From assembly GCF_014646515.1 (NCBI RefSeq), contig NZ_BMNK01000003.1, forward strand, positions 515,456 through 579,455: a DNA stretch of 64,000 nucleotides, read 5' to 3'. Positions 59,573 through 64,000 of this stretch are shown piece by piece. Numbering within the stretch: position 1 is the stretch's first letter; each line of letters begins with the position of its first letter. Made by a program: the position numbers and the translations under genes. The notes under the pieces were generated by a model, which was not told the DNA's origin, did no database searches, and saw nothing but the letters and a program-made list of their open reading frames with translations. This DNA is from Nonomuraea glycinis (GTDB lineage: Bacteria; Actinomycetota; Actinomycetes; Streptosporangiales; Streptosporangiaceae).

Positions 59573-61177
59573 GTGACCGTGCGCCCACCGCGAGCGAGAT
59601 TCTTCAACACCACCGGCCCGTGCGACCCGCGCCGCCATTACATGCTGCCCCCCACGCCACGGCTCCCTGAGGCACGGGTGCTCATCGAGATGGACCGCTA
59701 TTTCGTCCTGCACGCGCCCCGGCAGACCGGGAAAACAACCGCGCTGCGCACCTTGGCCGCCGAGCTGGCCACCGAGGGCGATGTCGCTGCCCTGATGTTC
59801 TCCTGCGAGCGCGCCAAGGCGGCCGGTGACGACTTCGCCCTCGCGGAATCACTCCTGCTGGACTCCCTCCGTGCGGCTGCGACGCGGTCGGGCTGGCCCG
59901 ACGAACTCCTGCCGCCGGACCCCTGGCCGCAGGTCACGCCAGGAAGCCGGTTCATCGAGACGCTGAGCGAGTGGTGCCGCCGCTGCCCGCACCGGGTCGT
60001 GCTGTTCATGGATGAAGTCGACGCCCTGCAGGGCAACAGCCTGGTCAGCATCCTCAGCCAGCTGCGCGACGGCCACAACGCGCGGCCGGAGGGCTATCCC
60101 TTCCCTGTCTCCGTCGTGCTGTGCGGACTGCGCGACCTGCGTGACTACAAGGTCGCCTCAGGCGGCGACCCCGGCCGGTCCAACCCCGCCAGCCCCTTCA
60201 ACATCATCGCCAAGTCGCTGCGCCTGGGCGACTTCACCACCAGCCAGATCGCCGAGCTGTACGACCAGCACACCCAGGCAACCGGCCAGGAGTTCACCAA
60301 GGACGCGGTGGACCGGGTCTTCGAGCTGACCCAGGGACAACCCTGGCTGGTCAACGCCCTCGCCTACGAGATCACCTTCGAGATGGGGGTGACCGGCGAC
60401 ATCACCGCAGGGCAGGTGGATACGGCCAAGGAGCGGTTGATCCGGGCGCGCGCCACCCACCTCGACGCGCTGGTGGCCCGGCTGCACGAACCCCGGGTCA
60501 AGCGGGTGATCGAACCGATCGTGGCCGGGTCGCTCCCCGAGGTCGACCTCACCTTCTCCGACGCGCTGTCGTACGTCCGCGACCTGGGCCTGATCAAAGA
60601 AAGACCTCCGCTGGAGGTGGCGAACCCGATCTATCGTGAGGTCATCCTGCAGGTGCTGGGCGACCCGGCGGAACAGTACGTGATGGCCGATCCGCACAGC
60701 TTCGTCCTGCCGGACGGCCGATTCGACCTGCCGCGCCTCCTGCAGGAGTTCGTCGTGTTCTGGCGCGAGCACGGCGAAGTACTCATCCGCCAGGAGGGCT
60801 ACCACGAGGCCGCCTGCCAGATCATCCTCATGGCCTTCCTGCACCGGCTGGTCAACGGCGGCGGCCAACTCGACCGCGAGTACGCCGCCGGCACCAAACG
60901 CCTGGACGTGCTCATCCGCTGGCCCCACACCGGCCCAGAAGGCCAACGGCTGATACAACGCGAGGCCATGGAACTGAAAGTCTGGCGAACCGGAGAACAC
61001 GACCCGAAGCCCGACGGCCTCACCCAGCTCGACCGCTACCTGGACCGGCTCACCCTCTCCACCGGCGTGCTCGTCATCTTCGACCGGCGCCCCGAAGCCC
61101 CAACCTGGAACGAACGCGGCGGTTTCGAGCAGACGACCACCCCGTCCGGCCGCCAGGTAACCGTCCTGCGGGTGTGA
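59573..61177 (+). CDS. AAA-like ATPase with C-terminal PD-(D/E)XK nuclease domain, copy 2
   Basis: A 534-residue paralogue of 28598-30202 with no net length change. Walker A APRQTGKTT, Walker B VVLFMDEVDAL, RLDVLIRWP, MELKVW and QLDRYL are all kept, so both ATPase and nuclease motifs look intact. GTG 59573 aligns with the copy-1 start and has AGGGTGG upstream. From about 60265 to the end the DNA is nearly identical to copy 1, with runs of about 130 and 190 bp without a mismatch; the first half is only about 80 percent identical by eye. It is flanked by direct repeats and followed by a DHFR-family relic and an NTF2-like gene. Confidence 0.85.
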   Translation: MTVRPPRARFFNTTGPCDPRRHYMLPPTPRLPEARVLIEMDRYFVLHAPRQTGKTTALRTLAAELATEGDVAALMFSCERAKAAGDDFALAESLLLDSLRAAATRSGWPDELLPPDPWPQVTPGSRFIETLSEWCRRCPHRVVLFMDEVDALQGNSLVSILSQLRDGHNARPEGYPFPVSVVLCGLRDLRDYKVASGGDPGRSNPASPFNIIAKSLRLGDFTTSQIAELYDQHTQATGQEFTKDAVDRVFELTQGQPWLVNALAYEITFEMGVTGDITAGQVDTAKERLIRARATHLDALVARLHEPRVKRVIEPIVAGSLPEVDLTFSDALSYVRDLGLIKERPPLEVANPIYREVILQVLGDPAEQYVMADPHSFVLPDGRFDLPRLLQEFVVFWREHGEVLIRQEGYHEAACQIILMAFLHRLVNGGGQLDREYAAGTKRLDVLIRWPHTGPEGQRLIQREAMELKVWRTGEHDPKPDGLTQLDRYLDRLTLSTGVLVIFDRRPEAPTWNERGGFEQTTTPSGRQVTVLRV

Positions 61178-61218
61178 TGCCTGGAACCGACGAGGCCCAA
61201 AGCTGAGGTGGCAGCGTT

Positions 61219-61364
61219 CTACGACCCGGCTTGGCGGGCCACACAGTGTCGGAGGTAGACAGCTCTCGAGCTGAAGGTGCGGGTCTCGACAAGTTCGAGA
61301 TCCACCCGGCGCTCGCGCGGGAAAAGAACGGCATGCCACCGCCGACCAGCACCGGGTAGACCTT
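61219..61364 (-). pseudogene. RibD/DHFR-family reductase remnant
   Basis: On the minus strand KVYPVLVGGGMPFF (61364-61321) continues, after a frameshift near 61320, into RERRVDLELVETRTFSSRAV and YLRHCVAR with a stop at 61219. This is the C-terminal end of a bacterial RibD_C/dihydrofolate-reductase-like protein. The upstream part (to about 61495) has no recognisable frame. It is therefore a decayed gene. Confidence 0.75.
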
Positions 61365-61494
61365 GGGCCAAGGCGGTTCCTTCTGGGTCTGGCCGTTCCG
61401 GCAGCGTGCTGATGGGTCCGGCAGATCCTGGAGTCGATCAGCATCCGCTTTGACCTGGACGGCCTGCCCGTCGTCACTGCGGCCGGCGTTCATC

Positions 61495-61543
61495 CCCTTC
61501 TGCCAGCGTGAGCGCCGGGTGATGTCAAGAACGCCGCGGCCGC
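61495..61543 (+). repeat. Right direct repeat of ATPase copy 2
   Basis: Partner of 59463-59518. It lies 54 bp before the start of the NTF2-like gene, so it may contain part of that gene's promoter; the left copy would then be a duplicated promoter fragment. Confidence 0.75.
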
Positions 61544-61596
61544 TCCGACCCTCCTGCGAAGGGAAACACCCCGACCCAGGACGCTAGGAAGTACGC

Positions 61597-61965
61597 ATGT
61601 CACAGAACATCGACACCGTCACCACCTACTTGGACGGTTTCCGTAAGAACGATCACGAGCAGATCCTGTCCTGCCTGACCGACGACATCCAGTGGACCGT
61701 CTTCGGCGCCTTCCGCCTGACCGGTAAGGACGCCTATGACGGGGCCATCGACGGCCCGCCCGAACTGATCAACCCTCCCCACCTGGAGGTCGTGCGCATG
61801 GTCGAGCAGGGCGACGTCGTCATGGCGGAGCTCACCGGGACGGTGAAGCGAGCCGCAGGCGGTGAGATGCGCATGTCCATGGCAGAGGTGTTCGTCATGC
61901 GCGACGGCAAGATCGCCGAACGTCGCGCCTGGGTCATCGAACTGAAGGACAACGACTACCGCTGA
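61597..61965 (+). CDS. NTF2-like/SnoaL-fold protein
   Basis: A 122-residue protein of the NTF2-like superfamily: IDTVTTYLDGFRKNDHEQIL, LTDDIQWTVFGAF, LTGKDAYDGAIDG, VVMAELTGTVKRAAGGEMRM and FVMRDGKIAERRAWVIEL. It is a different branch from the protein at 30357-30734, yet sits in the same place relative to an ATPase-nuclease gene. Possible roles are small-molecule isomerisation or ligand binding; the sequence does not decide. Confidence 0.88.
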   Translation: MSQNIDTVTTYLDGFRKNDHEQILSCLTDDIQWTVFGAFRLTGKDAYDGAIDGPPELINPPHLEVVRMVEQGDVVMAELTGTVKRAAGGEMRMSMAEVFVMRDGKIAERRAWVIELKDNDYR

Positions 61966-62411
61966 CCCGAGGAGTCCCTCAGGTTGAGGGGAGGTCAGGC
62001 CGGGAGGTCGAACTCACCGGTACTGACGCCGCCGAGGAACGCCTTCCATTCGGAGGGGGTGAAGACCAGTTTGGGGCCTATGCAACCGCATCTGGTGGTC
62101 GGTGACAGCGCGCTCCGCCGGGCCGACCCGAACGTCCGAGCAAGCCATGTCGAGGCATTCACCGGAGAACTTGCCAGGGAGGGCAGTTCTCCTGCGATTC
62201 CCACATCTCGAAGGGCACGAAGAGACTGGCGGGGCACCATCGACAGGCACGTCCGGTCTGGATCTCATCGCCCATCGAAGTTTCCGCTTAACATCGGACA
62301 ACCGACGGATTGATCGGTCGAGTATCCGCGCACAACCGTCAGTTACGTGATGATTATGTTACTTCAACAGGTTACCGTGTCGCTCGGCATCGCACAGGGG
62401 GCTTGGGGATC
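61966..62411. other. 446-bp gap with a DUF397 relic
   Basis: The only recognisable content is the DUF397 end described at 61995-62090. The rest is open in short frames without similarity. Base composition becomes noticeably less GC-rich from about 62250 onward. Confidence 0.4.
61995..62090 (-). pseudogene. DUF397 gene remnant
   Basis: The minus-strand end GPKLVFTPSEWKAFLGGVST followed by GEFDLPA and stop is the typical C-terminus of DUF397 proteins, which normally pair with an XRE regulator. Upstream codons do not continue the family and no XRE gene is adjacent, so it is a relic. Confidence 0.6.
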
Positions 62412-63638
62412 GTGAGCGAATCTGTCAACGTGAGCGGGCCGATCGCCGGCCAATTGAATACTTCTCCTGACGATTTACCAGGCCATCCGAGACGCTGGCT
62501 GACACCCCGGTCAGGTGCCCTCCTCCTTGTCTTTGCAATCGGTGTCGGCTTCCTCTATCTATATGGGAACAACAGGCCAGGACCAACGGCCTGGGACTGG
62601 CATCCGAAACCCTATGATCCCCCTATGCAATACGCCTTCATCCCCGAGGGCTCGGAATGCCACAGCTGGCCTTCCAGACGCATCGATGAGGAGACCAAGC
62701 CTCCATTGATAGGCTGCACCGAGAGGCGGTTGCACGTCAACTTCAAGAGCGGTGACGGAAGACGGGACATCGGCACGCCATATGGCGCGGGCTGCGGCGG
62801 ATACCGCGGAGGAGTCAGCGTCGGCGACGACGATTGCTCAGGCGACATACCCCTCTATGACGCAGCCAGCCAGGTGGAGTTGAGCGAGAACAAACGTCGC
62901 GGCATCGCTCTGCAAGTCAGCCGCGACGGCCACCGCGTCGCATACTTGAGCAAGAAGTACATGCGGTTCATGAGCTGGGACCTGCCGACAGCACAACTGA
63001 AGGCCATCTCGCCACGGCTGGACACGGCCCAAGCGCTGGATGAAGTCCGCGACCTGGCAATTTCTCCGGACGGCAAGTTCTTCGCGGTCTCCTTCGCCGG
63101 GGCTCAACCTCGCTTGCTGGTCACAGAGTTCGCCACCGGGCAGACCATCACCATTCCAGGGTTCTGCTCGATCCTCGGCATGAGCAGAGGCGCGTCCCGG
63201 ATCGCGACACAGAAAACGTGTACCGAATTTGACACAGGCAGCAGGGAGATCCTCCTGAAGCGAGACGGTGCCGTGCTCGGCGAATGGAGCGCTGTCGATT
63301 TTCCGGGATACCTCTCCCCCGATGGCCGGTCAATGCTGGCGATACTCCCCGAAGTCAGCGAAGACGGCGACGAGTACGCTGTCATCCGCGACGCCATGAC
63401 CGGCAAAGTCACCAGGAAACTCAAGCTCGACCTTCTCTCGGAACCGAGCGACGCCATAGAACATGCCTGGTTGACCAACGACGAGTACATCATCGAGGCG
63501 GAAACTCCCGAGCCCGACGGATCATTCGGCTACTACCGCTTCAATGTCAAAACGGGAGCCTCGCACAGAATTCGCGATCTCGGCCTGAACCCAGGCGAGA
63601 GCATCTCGCTGGGGATCGTCTTCGCGCGCGACCACTGA
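62412..63638 (+). CDS. Membrane-anchored beta-propeller protein
   Basis: A 408-residue protein with one transmembrane helix (SGALLLVFAIGVGFLYLYG, about residues 36-54) and an extracytoplasmic propeller-like domain with repeated SRDGHRVAYLS, AISPDGKFFAVSF and LSPDGRSMLAIL strands and several cysteines (ECHSW, GCTER, GCGGY, DDCSGD). It resembles the sigma-linked protein at 21072-22166 in layout and motifs (LVTEFATGQTITIPG versus LVDVRTGRTVSIPG), but no sigma gene is next to it here. GTG 62412 follows GGGGATC. GC content is lower than the window average. Confidence 0.82.
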   Translation: MSESVNVSGPIAGQLNTSPDDLPGHPRRWLTPRSGALLLVFAIGVGFLYLYGNNRPGPTAWDWHPKPYDPPMQYAFIPEGSECHSWPSRRIDEETKPPLIGCTERRLHVNFKSGDGRRDIGTPYGAGCGGYRGGVSVGDDDCSGDIPLYDAASQVELSENKRRGIALQVSRDGHRVAYLSKKYMRFMSWDLPTAQLKAISPRLDTAQALDEVRDLAISPDGKFFAVSFAGAQPRLLVTEFATGQTITIPGFCSILGMSRGASRIATQKTCTEFDTGSREILLKRDGAVLGEWSAVDFPGYLSPDGRSMLAILPEVSEDGDEYAVIRDAMTGKVTRKLKLDLLSEPSDAIEHAWLTNDEYIIEAETPEPDGSFGYYRFNVKTGASHRIRDLGLNPGESISLGIVFARDH

Positions 63639-64000
63639 GGTGCGCATGACGGGCCACGCCCGAACTCACTCGTACGGTGTCCGGAACTCCCGCGGTTCGG
63701 CAGAGAGTGGCTCCACGACGTGGGGTCGGCGTCGCGGTCGGCGGATACACGACATATCAGCGATGGAGCCTTACCTTTCGACAGCCGGGAAGGGTGGATG
63801 TCCGGCCGTACATCGGAACTACACCGATCGCGCCAGTACGCGTAGGTGACGCCCTCGACGGGTTCGGCTGACGGCATCCCTGACCTGGGAAAAGTTCGTC
63901 TCTGCCGGGAAGCCGCTCGGTGGCGGAGGGGCGTCAACACGATCTTGACGGTGGGTGGACCCCGTGAGATATTGCCACTCGATCTTCATGGAGTTCGGCG
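63639..64000. other. Terminal 362 bp without a clear gene
   Basis: A plus-strand frame at 63677-63871 reads GVGVAVGGYTTYQRWSLTFR and VDVRPYIGTTPIAPVRVGDA, protein-like in composition but unassignable; it may be a fragment. The rest contains the promoter candidate at 63945-63973. Confidence 0.35.
63945..63973 (+). promoter_or_regulatory. Candidate housekeeping-type promoter at the window edge
   Basis: TTGACG (63945-63950), a 17-bp spacer and GATATT (63968-63973) resemble a sigma-70-type promoter; an ATG follows at 63988. It would drive a plus-strand gene that continues beyond the window. Confidence 0.45.

Noticed and set aside
1..64000. Integrated prophage or conjugative element
   Set aside because: No integrase, phage structural, relaxase or tRNA/att features were seen; the only clear mobile element is the IS at 54798-55800.

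Overview
The window is 64 kb of very GC-rich DNA with many GTG starts, 4-bp stop/start overlaps and lineage markers such as a spore-associated-protein-A homologue, a GlnX/GlnH pair, a FtsK/EccC-type type VII secretion locus, DUF397 and SigE-type sigma factors. Together these point to a chromosome of a filamentous actinomycete. Streptosporangiales (Nonomuraea or Streptosporangium-like) is my best guess, from family recognition only. No rRNA, tRNA, CRISPR array, origin or intact prophage was seen.

Layout. 0-5.3 kb: a TetR regulator, a KimA-like APC permease, and a convergent KdpE/KdpD-like two-component system without kdpFABC. 5.4-8.5 kb: a PadR/ABC/FtsX efflux-type operon. 8.5-11.7 kb: an MDR oxidoreductase, an F420/NADP oxidoreductase divergent from its likely TetR repressor with twin operators between them, and a small AAA ATPase. 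11.9-16.7 kb: a secreted GH92 alpha-mannosidase behind a perfect LacI-type palindrome. 16.8-25 kb: MerR, a PadR/GDSL operon with a 13-bp-arm operator, a secreted Cys-rich protein, an MFS exporter, a SigE-family sigma factor with a membrane beta-propeller partner, and an Lrp/HTH/SDR operon divergent from a leucine/valine-type dehydrogenase. 26-32 kb: an FG-GAP lipoprotein, an HTH regulator, ATPase-nuclease copy 1, an NTF2-like protein and a GT-C glycosyltransferase. 32.5-34.8 kb: a formamide operon (FmdB, AmiS, formamidase). 35-36.3 kb: a Cys-rich protein, a small membrane protein and an XRE regulator.

36.5-46.4 kb is a type VII secretion locus: an ECF sigma factor, a LysM membrane protein, a large candidate substrate, a WXG100-like protein, a three-ATPase EccC, and two small partner genes, without EccB/D/E or mycosin. 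46.5-50.5 kb holds a lipoprotein, GlnX/GlnH (no PknG in view) and a second solute-binding lipoprotein. 50.6-53.6 kb holds a second MDR/TetR pair with twin operators, a membrane-anchored unknown and a DUF899 protein. 53.7-56.4 kb is a decayed NACHT NTPase gene hit by an IS5-type element; removing the element and one copy of its 5-bp duplication restores the frame at that point. 56.5-64 kb holds a SapA-like protein, a PNPOx-like protein, a large membrane protein, ATPase-nuclease copy 2, pseudogene debris, an NTF2-like protein and a second membrane beta-propeller.

The most unusual signal is the pair of 534-residue AAA ATPases with C-terminal PD-(D/E)XK nuclease motifs, 31 kb apart in the same orientation. 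Their 3' halves are almost identical and their 5' halves are diverged, which suggests gene conversion. Each copy is bracketed by its own imperfect direct repeats and each is followed by an NTF2-like gene. Together with the broken NACHT gene this looks like an accessory region shaped by recombination; a conflict or defence role is inference only.
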